DNA of 11,661 bases from JANLSE01 sp031362265 (GCA_031362265.1 JANLSE010000720.1:1-11661), one strand, 5' to 3'. Shown: positions 1 to 6,711, numbered from the stretch's first letter. The notes: generated from the letters alone by a model not told the origin. A program made the numbers and translations.

Positions 1-75
1 GATGAGTTGCTGGAACTGTATGCAAGCAATGGAGCCGGACGCCAGACCCTAAAGGGTACCCCGGCGAAGCAATGA
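1..75 (+). CDS. Possible C-terminal end of an upstream protein (partial)
   Basis: Reading frame 1 is open from the first base to a TGA at 73-75 and gives about 24 residues beginning DELLELYASNG. The first eleven residues look like an ordinary acidic, leucine-rich helix end. The remaining residues (GRQTLKGTPAKQ) are encoded by the GGTACC repeat module that also occurs near 7906-7928, so the gene may run into a repeat. No family can be recognised from so little. The fragment could also be chance, since frame 2 is open to 51 as well. If real, the gene converges on the GerMN gene. Confidence 0.35.
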   Translation, partial: DELLELYASNGAGRQTLKGTPAKQ

Positions 76-140
76 AGCATTTCACGAAAGCTGCTTTCCC
101 GTTTCAATGCTTCGATGCTTCGATGCTTCGATGCTCAACC
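42..140 (+). repeat. Intergenic repeat island 1 (GGTACC module plus GCTTCGAT tandem words)
   Basis: Bases 42-65 match 7906-7928 of island 2 with one gap and one substitution; both contain an ACCC-AAA-GGGT hairpin core followed by CCCCGGC. After it comes GAAGC/GCTTC material. At 103-135 there are three copies of the 8-base word CTTCGATG. This is the same vocabulary as islands 2 and 3. The island lies between the possible upstream gene and the end of the GerMN gene. Confidence 0.75.
66..119. repeat. Long imperfect hairpin between convergent genes
   Basis: GAAGCAATGAAGCATTTC at 66-83 is mirrored by TTTCAATGCTTCGATGCTT at 102-120. At the centre is a perfect GAAAGC-T-GCTTTC inverted repeat (86-98). 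The arms together run to about 26 bases with a few mismatches. Its place just after the GerMN stop codon would suit a transcription stop or mRNA-end stabiliser. There is no clear T tract, so calling it a terminator is only inference; it may simply be a by-product of inverted GCTTC repeats. Confidence 0.5.
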
Positions 141-141
141 A

Positions 142-1767
142 TCACTCCCCATTCACTAACCCACGCTCGAAGACCCTGCCATACTCAGCACCCCACCAAT
201 CGCCGAGTGAGATACCCTCAACTGAGTAGCGTACGCCACGTACACCAGGGAGGGTTGTTAGAGATGATGTCACCGTGCGCACCACGCTTGCTCGGTCACC
301 CGCATCCGCAAAGGGTTGGGTGAAGTCAACATAGATCACACCATCACTCACCGAAATAGCGCGTAAATCTGTGCCTGCTGGGATAACCTGCTGGAGAGCA
401 TACCCATAGCCGCCAGGCCCTTCAATTAGTGCACGGACTGTGCTTTCGGCGGTTTGGCGTGTCTTTGGCACCATGCGAATGACACGCACCTGGTGATACC
501 CATCATTCGCTAGAAAGTATAGGGGCAAAAATTCCGTCTGGTGGGGATCGGTTGGTAGACTCAGTGGGTTGATTGGGTTTACGATGGGGCGTGGGCGCGC
601 GCTACCCAGGTTACGCCCACCAACCTGAATTTGTACACGTTGAATGGTGCTGAAATGGGTCAATGTTAATGTGAGTGCATCATATCCACGCCCATCTCCA
701 TCTGCGGGGTCGCTGTCGAAATTGACAACTGCCGTTCCGTTATTAATGGCGATCCCAAGTAGCTGAGCGCTATTACGAATGAGCGGAATAAGGCCTGTTC
801 GTGGCCCTTCAAGCAGCGCTAGAGTCGCAGCTCGTGCAACTTGGCGATATTCAACAGGAACCTGGCGTTGAACCGGTACATATAAGGTTCCGGTGGCATC
901 ACCAAAATATAGCCAGACAAACTCATTATGCACTTCGGCAACTGGCGGTACGGCCGTAGGGATTGCGGGTTGTGGTGTGGGCGGTAGTGGCGCAGTTGGT
1001 TCTACTGGTTGTGGGATGGATGTTGGCTGTGGAACAGGCGTTGCCTTAGGCGCACTGCTGGTAGGCTGAGGTTTGATGGTAGCACTAGGTTTGATCGGTG
1101 TGCTTGGCACAGCGGTTGCTGGTGCGCTGGTAGCGGGCACAGCGGTTGCTGGTACACTGGTAGCGGGAGCAATTGTTGCTGTTGGTGGGAAATAGATCGG
1201 CGCTTTGGTTGGTTCAACGGTAGGTTGTGGTGAAGGAATGCGGGTTGGAAGGCTCGTTGGCGTAGCAGGCACTACTGTCGCTGGCTCAGCTGTTTCCGCG
1301 CCAGCTACTGCAGTTGAAATAACCGTTGTAGTGTTGCTTGTAACTGGTGTGGCAGCATTCCCCAATGTTGGGAGGCCATTGAGTGATTGTAAACCCGCAG
1401 TGATGTATACTGCAACGATGATGCCAAGAAGCCCAAGCATGGCTAAATAAACTAAGCGATCGCGTGGTGCGAGGCTTGATACCCAGGCCATAAAACCGCT
1501 CTGTGGCGCGGGCGGTGTAGCGACTAATGTGGGTTGCCATACAGGAACTACTGGTGGCAGTTCAGCTTCAGTCGTTGTGGCAGTGGTTAATCCCATGTAT
1601 AATGGGCACTGTGTGTGATTACGCGAGAGGCAGAAGCCTACCTGATCCACGGGAATCTCAATTGGATCGCCTTCCACATAGCAACGATGCTCGGGAGTTG
1701 GTGAGGAAAACCGAATCGCACGATTTTGTTTTAGCCCTACGTAGGGGCAGTGTCCTGTTGGTTCCAT
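142..1767 (-). CDS. Membrane-anchored protein with N-terminal Cys4 module and two GerMN domains
   Basis: The product has 541 residues and four parts. Residues 1-58 hold a possible metal-binding module with C7, H27, C29, C46 and C54 (CPYVGLK, HRC, FCLS, CPLYM). Residues 105-126 form one transmembrane helix. Residues 130-280 are a Pro/Thr/Ala-rich linker. Two GerMN domains follow at about 283-388 and 414-522, each with the signature ALLEGP or ALIEGP and a late VNF or VDF strand. GerMN domains occur in spore germination and lipoprotein-like envelope proteins and probably bind partners or cell wall; no enzyme activity is known. Topology would put the cysteines in the cytoplasm and the GerMN pair outside. 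A GGAGAG ribosome site at 1773-1778 supports the ATG at 1765-1767. The gene is divergent from the phosphoesterase. The domain call is confident; the role is unknown. Confidence 0.88.
   Translation of the reverse strand: MEPTGHCPYVGLKQNRAIRFSSPTPEHRCYVEGDPIEIPVDQVGFCLSRNHTQCPLYMGLTTATTTEAELPPVVPVWQPTLVATPPAPQSGFMAWVSSLAPRDRLVYLAMLGLLGIIVAVYITAGLQSLNGLPTLGNAATPVTSNTTTVISTAVAGAETAEPATVVPATPTSLPTRIPSPQPTVEPTKAPIYFPPTATIAPATSVPATAVPATSAPATAVPSTPIKPSATIKPQPTSSAPKATPVPQPTSIPQPVEPTAPLPPTPQPAIPTAVPPVAEVHNEFVWLYFGDATGTLYVPVQRQVPVEYRQVARAATLALLEGPRTGLIPLIRNSAQLLGIAINNGTAVVNFDSDPADGDGRGYDALTLTLTHFSTIQRVQIQVGGRNLGSARPRPIVNPINPLSLPTDPHQTEFLPLYFLANDGYHQVRVIRMVPKTRQTAESTVRALIEGPGGYGYALQQVIPAGTDLRAISVSDGVIYVDFTQPFADAGDRASVVRTVTSSLTTLPGVRGVRYSVEGISLGDWWGAEYGRVFERGLVNGE
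1106..1190 (-). repeat. 30-base tandem repeat inside the GerMN protein linker
   Basis: The unit GGCACAGCGGTTGCTGGT plus 12 more bases occurs at about 1106-1135 and 1136-1165, with a decayed third copy from 1166. The 30-base unit keeps the reading frame and encodes repeated VPATAVPATSAPATA-type residues. Gain or loss of units would change the length of the external stalk without breaking the protein. Confidence 0.7.
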
Positions 1768-1811
1768 AGCTGCTCTCCGCCAGTGATCGAAATGCTACGA
1801 CAACTGAGCGT

Positions 1812-1839
1812 ATTATAGAGTGTGCGTTTCTTAAACGCA
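1812..1839 (-). promoter_or_regulatory. Candidate promoter and operator for the GerMN gene
   Basis: On the minus strand TATAAT (plus-strand ATTATA, 1812-1817) lies 44 bases before the GerMN start codon. Immediately upstream is the inverted repeat TGCGTTT-CTT-AAACGCA at 1823-1839, which covers the place where a -35 box would be. No good TTGACA match is present (CTGCGT at the 17-base spacing), so either this is a weak or activated promoter or the palindrome binds a regulator. The assignment rests on sequence pattern alone. Confidence 0.45.
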
Positions 1840-1918
1840 GCCAATTGCGATTACGGGAATCTTACAGCTAGGTTGCAGGAAGCTGAGTAGATCGTAGAAA
1901 GCATTAGGTGGGATTGCA

Positions 1919-2653
1919 ATGCGAGTGTTGATACTATCTGATATTCATTCAAACTATGCAGCACTCGAAGCGGTTCTGCAAGCTGCTGGTGCGTACGATC
2001 AGTTTTGGAATTTGGGCGATACCATTGGTTATGGGCCATGCCCGAACGAGTGCGTCGCCGAAATTCGCGAGCGAGCGATGATAACAATTGCTGGGAATCA
2101 TGATCTGGCCTGCCTTAATAAGGTTGATCTCAGTGATTTTAATCCTGAGGCACGTACTGCTAATATCTGGAATGGCCAGCAACTGAAGGCTGAACATTAT
2201 GCAATGCTCGCGGCATTGCCACCGATGCATGCTGTTGATGAGCGTTATCTGCTTGCCCATGGCAGCCCACGTGAGCCGGTCTGGGAATATTTGTTGACTC
2301 GTACCCAGGCCAATGAGAATTTCCAGCGTTTCACACAGCAGATCTGCTTTATTGGGCATTCACATGTACCACTCGTTTTTCGTCTGCGGCCAAACAAAAT
2401 CTGCGATGGGCCATCTTCTCCAGAAGCTGGTTATCTCTTGGAGATTCAGCCTGAAATGCGCTACCTGGTGAACCCTGGTAGTGTTGGCCAACCACGTAAT
2501 CAGGATCCGCGTGCGGCATTTGCTATTCTTGATACAGAAGCGCAGACGATTAAGTTTGAGCGTGTTACATACGATATTGCGCGAACCCAGAGCCAAATGC
2601 GAGCCGTACATTTGCCTGAGCCACTGGCACTGCGGCTTCAATATGGCATGTAA
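1919..2653 (+). CDS. Calcineurin-like metallophosphoesterase (YfcE/MJ0936-like)
   Basis: This 244-residue protein carries all the metal-site motifs of the calcineurin-like phosphoesterase fold: D8-x-H10, G33-D34, G59-N60-H61-D62, H114 (AHGSP) and G146-H147-S148-H149. These bind a two-metal centre that hydrolyses phosphomono- or diesters. Small cytosolic members of this family act on phosphodiesters or phosphoproteins, and the true substrate cannot be told from sequence. The length is typical of the bacterial subgroup that keeps an extended C-terminal part with the NPGSVGQPR motif. An AGGTGGG-like ribosome site at about 1906-1912 precedes the ATG. It is the first gene of a plus-strand run; 92 bases separate it from the aminotransferase, so co-transcription is possible but not shown. 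Confidence 0.93.
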   Translation: MRVLILSDIHSNYAALEAVLQAAGAYDQFWNLGDTIGYGPCPNECVAEIRERAMITIAGNHDLACLNKVDLSDFNPEARTANIWNGQQLKAEHYAMLAALPPMHAVDERYLLAHGSPREPVWEYLLTRTQANENFQRFTQQICFIGHSHVPLVFRLRPNKICDGPSSPEAGYLLEIQPEMRYLVNPGSVGQPRNQDPRAAFAILDTEAQTIKFERVTYDIARTQSQMRAVHLPEPLALRLQYGM

Positions 2654-2745
2654 AACTACGCGAATGCTGTGTACTCCAACACACAGGCTGTTCTTCTGCT
2701 CGCGCATTTGTGTGAACAAAGCCAATATAAATCTGGAATGATTTG

Positions 2746-4083
2746 ATGACCACGATTCTTCAGCACTACCAACAATTGCATGAACGCTCAGCGCAATTAG
2801 CTGAGCAAGCGCGTAGCCATTTCCCTAGTGGTATCACCCATGATGCACGCTATTCGCCAGTATTTCCGCTGTATGTCGAACGAAGTGCTGGTTCACATAA
2901 GTGGGATGCCGATGAGAACGAGTTGATTGATTATGTTACTGGTCATGGCGCGTTGCTGCTTGGCCATGGCCACCCTGCTGTGGTTGCGGCAGTACAAGCG
3001 CAGATGACACGTGGGACGCATCTTGGTGCAGAACATGCCCTGGCATTACGTTGGGCAAGCCTGGTGCAGGAACTCTTTCCGAGTATGGAACGTGTGCGTT
3101 TCACAGCATCCGGCACCGAGGCAACCATGCTGGCACTCCGTTTGGCGCGCGCCTTCACTGGTCGCCCGATTGTTATCCGTTTTTTTGGCCATTACCATGG
3201 CTGGCACGATTTGCTTGCGCGTGATTCTGCCGAGGATGAGCCGGCTGGTGTGCCTGCTGCCTTACGCGAATCAACACTTGTTCTGCCAGCGGATCCGGAT
3301 GTGCTGGCCGCAACCCTGGCAGCGCGCGATGATATTGCAGCTGTTATTCTGGAGCCAACCGGTGCTTCGTATGGCATGGTGCCATTTGCCGATTCACAAT
3401 TACGGGCGATAAGAGAAATGACAGCGGCCCATGGGGTTTTGTTGATCTGCGATGAGGTGGTTACTGGCTTTCGGGTTGCTCCTGGTGGGGCTCAGCAGCG
3501 TGCTGACATTCGGCCCGATCTAACAACTCTGGCCAAGATCTTGGCTGGTGGGTTACCTGGAGGCGCAGTTGGCGGGCGAGCAACGATCATGCACCATCTC
3601 GATTTTGGTGACGGTGCCTGGAATAAACAGCACAAGATTCGCCATAACGGCACATTCAACGCGAACCCGCTTTCTGCAGCAGCAGGTGTAGCAATACTAG
3701 AACAGATACGTGATGGTGTTGCTGGCGAACATGCACTTGATATGGCCAACCAATTGATCGCTGGCCTGAATGAGGTGCTACGAGTACGCCGATTGCATGG
3801 ATGGGCCGCCTATGGCGATGGTTCCATTTTCCACCTTATTGTAGGGAGCAGCGTTGCATTCGAACCGGGGATATTGCCAAACATGCTTCCCGCAGCAGAA
3901 TTGAAGCAGGGTGGTAATCAGCGTATCTTGGCAAGTTTACGCCTTGCGCTGATTAATCGGGGAATTGATTTTATGCGTGGCCGTAGCGGCTTTCTCTCGC
4001 TTGCCCATACTCCAGTTGATATCGCAGCGACGATCGCGGCCTTTGATGCAGCATTGGGTGATCTTGCGGTGGAAGGCCTATAA
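2746..4083 (+). CDS. Class III PLP-dependent aminotransferase (glutamate-1-semialdehyde aminomutase-like)
   Basis: The protein has 445 residues from the ATG at 2746; a TTG at 2743 gives one more. It is a fold-type I, class III aminotransferase. Visible features are the SGTEA phosphate-binding loop (about 122-126), the HYHGWHD segment (149-155), the cofactor-ring aspartate in ICDEVVTGF (D236), the PLP lysine in TTLAKILAGGLPGGAVGGR (K264), and the NGTFNANPL segment. The overall pattern resembles HemL. However, the aminomutase usually has a GCYHGH-type loop, and here it reads GHYHGW, so I would not call this hemL. More likely it transfers or moves an amino group on another small substrate. The ribosome site is weak (TGGA at 2734-2737). 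It is followed by a 155-base repeat-bearing gap before rsmD. Confidence 0.9.
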   Translation: MTTILQHYQQLHERSAQLAEQARSHFPSGITHDARYSPVFPLYVERSAGSHKWDADENELIDYVTGHGALLLGHGHPAVVAAVQAQMTRGTHLGAEHALALRWASLVQELFPSMERVRFTASGTEATMLALRLARAFTGRPIVIRFFGHYHGWHDLLARDSAEDEPAGVPAALRESTLVLPADPDVLAATLAARDDIAAVILEPTGASYGMVPFADSQLRAIREMTAAHGVLLICDEVVTGFRVAPGGAQQRADIRPDLTTLAKILAGGLPGGAVGGRATIMHHLDFGDGAWNKQHKIRHNGTFNANPLSAAAGVAILEQIRDGVAGEHALDMANQLIAGLNEVLRVRRLHGWAAYGDGSIFHLIVGSSVAFEPGILPNMLPAAELKQGGNQRILASLRLALINRGIDFMRGRSGFLSLAHTPVDIAATIAAFDAALGDLAVEGL

Positions 4084-4087
4084 TTCG

Positions 4088-4210
4088 CCACAGAGACGCT
4101 AAGAGCGCGGAAGAAGAAAGAAGAGTCGTTTTGATAGCTCTCTTGCTCGAAATGTCGCGATTTCTGTATTCCTGAAGAATCTCTTGCCCGAAATTCTGTG
4201 GCCTCTGTGG
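4088..4210. repeat. Intergenic element bounded by CCACAGAG inverted repeats
   Basis: CCACAGAG at 4088-4095 is matched by CTCTGTGG at 4203-4210. Inside, CTCTTGCTCGAAAT (4140-4153) and CTCTTGCCCGAAAT (4181-4194) form a direct repeat with one mismatch. The element fills most of the gap between the aminotransferase and rsmD. The same word family bounds 9064-9173. No open reading frame of note lies inside. CACAGAG-type tracts are, from memory, common between genes of many environmental bacteria. Confidence 0.65.
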
Positions 4211-4238
4211 TTTAAAACCAGCGGTTGTGGTAGAAATT

Positions 4239-4811
4239 ATGCGTGTAATTACTGGCTCCGCCAAGGGGCATCGGCTCAAAGCACCCAAGGGGCTTGGTAC
4301 CCGCCCAATGTTAGATCGGGTCAAGGAAGCGCTTTTTGGTGTACTTGAAGGGTATGGTGCAATTCGTGGCCGGGTGCTGGATCTGTATGCTGGTACTGGG
4401 TCATTGGGCATTGAATGCCTCTCGCGCGGTGCGGCATGGGCCGATTTTGTTGAACAGAAACGCCATGTTTGTGGGATTATCCGCGAAAACCTTGAGCATA
4501 CCCACCTTGAAGAGCGTGCGCAGGTCTTCTGTATGCCGGTTGGCAAGTATTTGCAGACAGTTCGACCCGAAAGCAAGTATGCTATAATCGTGATGGATCC
4601 CCCCTATGCTGATCCTGTTATTGAGGCCATGATCCGTTCTGTGATTGCATCGGATATGCTGGACGATGAGGGGATTTTGATTGTGGGTCATTCGCCACGT
4701 GTTGAGCTTGCCGATAACTATGAGGGCATTGAGCGGCGTAAATTACGGCGGTTAGGCGATTCGTGTTTCTCGATCTATGAGCGGCAGGTTGCCGTCGGTC
4801 AGCCTTCGTAA
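4239..4811 (+). CDS. rsmD: 16S rRNA (guanine966-N2)-methyltransferase RsmD
   Basis: RsmD methylates the N2 position of G966 in 16S rRNA of the assembling 30S subunit, using S-adenosylmethionine. The 190-residue product has the family's opening MRVITGSAKG, the T-R-P motif at 21-23, the SAM-binding loop LDLYAGTGSLGIE at 47-59 and the catalytic D-P-P-Y motif at 120-123. I chose the ATG at 4239 because RsmD proteins typically begin at this MRVI; an upstream in-frame GTG at 4227 would add four residues. Neither start has a strong ribosome site. It lies 43 bases before coaD, a pairing conserved in very many bacteria, and the two are probably one transcript. Confidence 0.95.
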   Translation: MRVITGSAKGHRLKAPKGLGTRPMLDRVKEALFGVLEGYGAIRGRVLDLYAGTGSLGIECLSRGAAWADFVEQKRHVCGIIRENLEHTHLEERAQVFCMPVGKYLQTVRPESKYAIIVMDPPYADPVIEAMIRSVIASDMLDDEGILIVGHSPRVELADNYEGIERRKLRRLGDSCFSIYERQVAVGQPS

Positions 4812-4854
4812 ATAGCTGGTAGTGCGGTGAACCCACCCGGCAAAGGAGCCACGC

Positions 4855-5352
4855 GTGACAATTGCCGTCTATCCTGGAAGTTTCGACCCAGTAACAAACG
4901 GCCATCTCGATATTGCGGTTCGTGCGGCGCGGTTGTTTGATACGGTGATCATGGCCGTGTTTGATCGGCCAAACAATAAACGTTTGCTGTTCGAGACTGC
5001 CACCCGTGTAACACTGCTGACTGAGGCGGTTCGCCCATACCCGAATATTCGAGTAGAGACATACTCGATCATCACGGTAGATTATGTGCGTCAAGTTGGT
5101 GCTTCCGTGATTGTACGTGGTCTACGCGATCCTCGCGACTTTGATGTTGAGTTTCAGCAAGCACAAGTCAATCAACGCCTAGCGCCGAATGTAGATGTTG
5201 TCCTGTTTATGGCGGATCATAACTATACCTTTTTTAGCTCGACAACCGTTAAAGAGCTTGCTTCATTGGGGCGCGATGTTGCGTGGCTTGTGCCGCCGCA
5301 TGTGAATGAAGCGTTGAAGCGAGCCTATAGCCAGTCGCGCGAGCAGGAGTAA
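4855..5352 (+). CDS. coaD: Phosphopantetheine adenylyltransferase
   Basis: CoaD joins 4'-phosphopantetheine to ATP, giving dephospho-CoA and pyrophosphate, the penultimate step of coenzyme A synthesis in the cytoplasm. The product has 165 residues, the usual size. It shows the nucleotidyltransferase start YPGSFDPVTNGHLDI with the T-x-G-H motif at 14-17, the RGLRDPRDFDVEFQ segment that binds phosphopantetheine, and the late S-S-T-T-V-K-E-L motif, a variant of ISSS-VREL. The start is GTG at 4855, backed by AAAGGAG at 4842-4848 six bases upstream. The stop codon overlaps a perfect palindrome at 5351-5367. Its downstream neighbour, a coiled-coil protein, starts 23 bases later. Confidence 0.97.
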   Translation: MTIAVYPGSFDPVTNGHLDIAVRAARLFDTVIMAVFDRPNNKRLLFETATRVTLLTEAVRPYPNIRVETYSIITVDYVRQVGASVIVRGLRDPRDFDVEFQQAQVNQRLAPNVDVVLFMADHNYTFFSSTTVKELASLGRDVAWLVPPHVNEALKRAYSQSREQE

Positions 5353-5367
5353 CGCCAAGTTGGCGTT
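5351..5367. promoter_or_regulatory. Perfect palindrome AACGCCAA-G-TTGGCGTT at the coaD stop
   Basis: Eight-base arms surround a single G, so as RNA the stem would be ACGCC/GGCGT with a short loop. It overlaps the coaD TAA and ends three bases before the GGGGAGG of the next gene. No T tract follows, so it is unlikely to be a terminator. It could be a protein-binding site, or an RNA hairpin that limits ribosome access to the next start or protects the coaD end. Confidence 0.5.
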
Positions 5368-5375
5368 TCGGGGAG

Positions 5376-5795
5376 GTGAGTGCTATCGAGCTCGACCAAC
5401 TCATTGATGAGCTAGAAGAAGTGCTTGCACAAGGTCGGCGTGTGCCGTTCAGCGGTCGGCTGCTTGTGGATGAAGAGCAAATGCTGGATATTATCGACCG
5501 CATGCGGGTTGCAGTGCCAGATGAGCTCAAGCAAGCGCGGCGGGTTATTGCTGAGCAGGAACGGCTGCTCGGCGAGGCACGTTCGCGTGTGCAAGCAGCG
5601 CTAGAGGAGCAAGGGCTTACTGCGGCGATTGAAGCCGAACGAGATCGGTTGTTGGCCCAAGCTGAACGCGATGCACAAGGGGTGCGTAGCGGTGCCGATG
5701 AGTATGCACGCCAAGTGCTTGAGAACCTTCAAGAACGGCTTACGAAAATCCAGACAAGTGTGCAAAATGGGATTGGTGAGCTGAAGCGTTCGTAG
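5376..5795 (+). CDS. Coiled-coil protein of unknown function next to coaD (ATP synthase B/DivIVA-like)
   Basis: The protein is 139 residues, strongly charged and mostly helical. The N-terminal 45 residues (IELDQLIDELEEVLAQGRR, FSGRLLVDEEQMLDIIDRMR) form a compact segment. A long coiled coil rich in E, Q, R and A follows from about 48 to 135. There is no transmembrane helix or catalytic motif. Coiled-coil proteins labelled ATPase or ATP synthase subunit B-like are often found beside coaD in Gram-positive-type bacteria, and I infer this belongs there; its role is unknown. The start is doubtful. The in-frame GTG at 5376 overlaps the best ribosome site (GGGGAGG, 5370-5376), while an ATC at 5385 is spaced ideally from it. 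It ends just before the consensus promoter of the next gene. Confidence 0.8.
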   Translation: MSAIELDQLIDELEEVLAQGRRVPFSGRLLVDEEQMLDIIDRMRVAVPDELKQARRVIAEQERLLGEARSRVQAALEEQGLTAAIEAERDRLLAQAERDAQGVRSGADEYARQVLENLQERLTKIQTSVQNGIGELKRS

Positions 5796-5814
5796 AATAC
5801 GATCTGCCAATAGC

Positions 5815-5843
5815 TTGACATCCTGCCTACGCTCGCCTATAAT
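5815..5843 (+). promoter_or_regulatory. Consensus housekeeping promoter for the DUF177-rpmF operon
   Basis: TTGACA at 5815-5820 and TATAAT at 5838-5843 are both perfect matches to the sigma-70/SigA consensus, with the optimal 17-base spacer. Transcription would begin around 5850, giving a leader of about 36 bases before the ATG at 5886. It lies 19 bases after the stop of the coiled-coil gene. Expression of the ribosomal protein gene therefore need not depend on rsmD-coaD transcription. Confidence 0.9.
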
Positions 5844-5885
5844 ACCGCGTCGGTGATGCCCCAATTTGGGCAGGGTTGGTTATGT

Positions 5886-6425
5886 ATGGCCGTAGTAAAA
5901 CACAATCTAAAGTTCAATATCGCGCAGCTTCTGCGTGAGATGATCGGAGCAGAACGGTCATACTCATTCTCAGATGAAACTATCATCCTGGATGAAACGC
6001 TTGATTTGCGTGGGGTGAAAGGCAAAGTACGCTTTATGCGAACCGCAAGCGGTGTATTGGCCGATGCAGTGGCGCAAGGCGATGTTGAGATGGAATGTAC
6101 GCGCTGTCTGAGGCCATCGCTACAGCATGTTGCCGTACGTTTCTACGATGAATTTCACTCGAAGATTGAGGTTAATACTGGTGCACCGCTGCCAAAGCCA
6201 GATGAAGAAGATCCATTCTTTATCGATGAGGCACACCGAGTTGATCTTGGTGAGGCGATCCGCGAGTATGCGTTAATTGAGCTGCCAATGCGGCCATTGT
6301 GTCAGGCCGATTGTAAGGGTCTCTGCCCGCAGTGTGGGATTGATCGCAATTTCGAGACATGTGATTGCGACACAAATGTTGTCGATGAGCGTCTATCAGC
6401 TCTCAAGGTGCTGTTAGATAAGTAA
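5886..6425 (+). CDS. DUF177/YceD family protein
   Basis: This 179-residue protein belongs to the DUF177 (YceD/YlbN) family, which almost always precedes rpmF; plant and bacterial members have been linked to 23S rRNA accumulation. Visible marks are the C71-x-x-C74 pair (MECTRCLRP) after the ARG-like strand region, the acidic stretch DEEDPFFIDE (107-116), and the C-terminal CQADCKGLCPQCG block with C139, C143, C147 and C150. Two more cysteines lie at 159 and 161, and together these suggest zinc binding. The ATG at 5886 was chosen over the GTG at 5853 because the consensus promoter puts the transcript start near 5850, leaving no room for a ribosome site before 5853. It is 25 bases upstream of rpmF in the same operon. 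Confidence 0.92.
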   Translation: MAVVKHNLKFNIAQLLREMIGAERSYSFSDETIILDETLDLRGVKGKVRFMRTASGVLADAVAQGDVEMECTRCLRPSLQHVAVRFYDEFHSKIEVNTGAPLPKPDEEDPFFIDEAHRVDLGEAIREYALIELPMRPLCQADCKGLCPQCGIDRNFETCDCDTNVVDERLSALKVLLDK

Positions 6426-6450
6426 ACTACAATAAAGGAAGAAACGAGCT

Positions 6451-6648
6451 ATGGGTGCCGCACCAAAAACAAAAGTTTCACGACATCGCCGCGGGAATCG
6501 CCGCCAGCACCAGCGCCTAGAGGCGCCAACGCTTGTCCTTTGCCAAAACTGCGGCAAGCTCATGCGATCACATCGCGTCTGTAAGGCTTGTGGAATGTAT
6601 CGCGACCGGCAGGTAATTGCGATCAAAGCAGTGATTGATGACGAATAG
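6451..6648 (+). CDS. rpmF: 50S ribosomal protein L32
   Basis: L32 is a small zinc-ribbon protein of the large ribosomal subunit. The 65-residue product has the family's basic N-terminus (KTKVSRHRRGNRRQHQRL), the usual LVLCQNCGKLMRSHRVC motif, and two C-x-x-C pairs: C31-C34 (CQNC) and C44-C47 (CKAC). All four cysteines are kept, so this is the zinc-binding form rather than the cysteine-free paralogue. An AAAGGAAG ribosome site at 6434-6441 precedes the ATG. It shares the operon with DUF177 and is followed by a strong terminator, so it is probably the last gene of that transcript. Confidence 0.97.
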   Translation: MGAAPKTKVSRHRRGNRRQHQRLEAPTLVLCQNCGKLMRSHRVCKACGMYRDRQVIAIKAVIDDE

Positions 6649-6668
6649 CTCCGATGAGGCTCTGGGGT

Positions 6669-6711
6669 AGGGTTGCTGACGCGCCGCGCGCGGTGGCGAC
6701 CCTTCTTTTTA
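6669..6711 (+). terminator. Rho-independent terminator after rpmF
   Basis: AGGGTTGC at 6669-6676 pairs with GCGACCCT at 6696-6703, including one G-T wobble. The G+C-rich inner part (CGCGCCGCGCG) can extend the stem. TTCTTTTTA follows directly (6703-6711). Its place 20 bases after the rpmF stop makes it the end of the DUF177-rpmF transcript. The remaining gap to fabH (6712-6795) holds no other feature I can support. Confidence 0.88.

Noticed and set aside
2667..2686. Hairpin CTGTGT...ACACAG after the phosphoesterase gene
   Set aside because: Only six pairs with an eight-base loop and no T tract; too weak to call a terminator.
2743..2745. TTG as the start of the aminotransferase
   Set aside because: It directly precedes an ATG at 2746 and offers no better ribosome spacing; the ATG is preferred, though the difference is one residue.
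2743..4083. Naming the aminotransferase hemL
   Set aside because: The GHYHGWHD loop differs from the usual GCYHGH-type loop of glutamate-1-semialdehyde aminomutase and no other haem genes are adjacent.
3971..4576. Minus-strand 201-residue open frame across the aminotransferase end and rsmD
   Set aside because: It is a shadow of well-supported plus-strand genes, with no family features.
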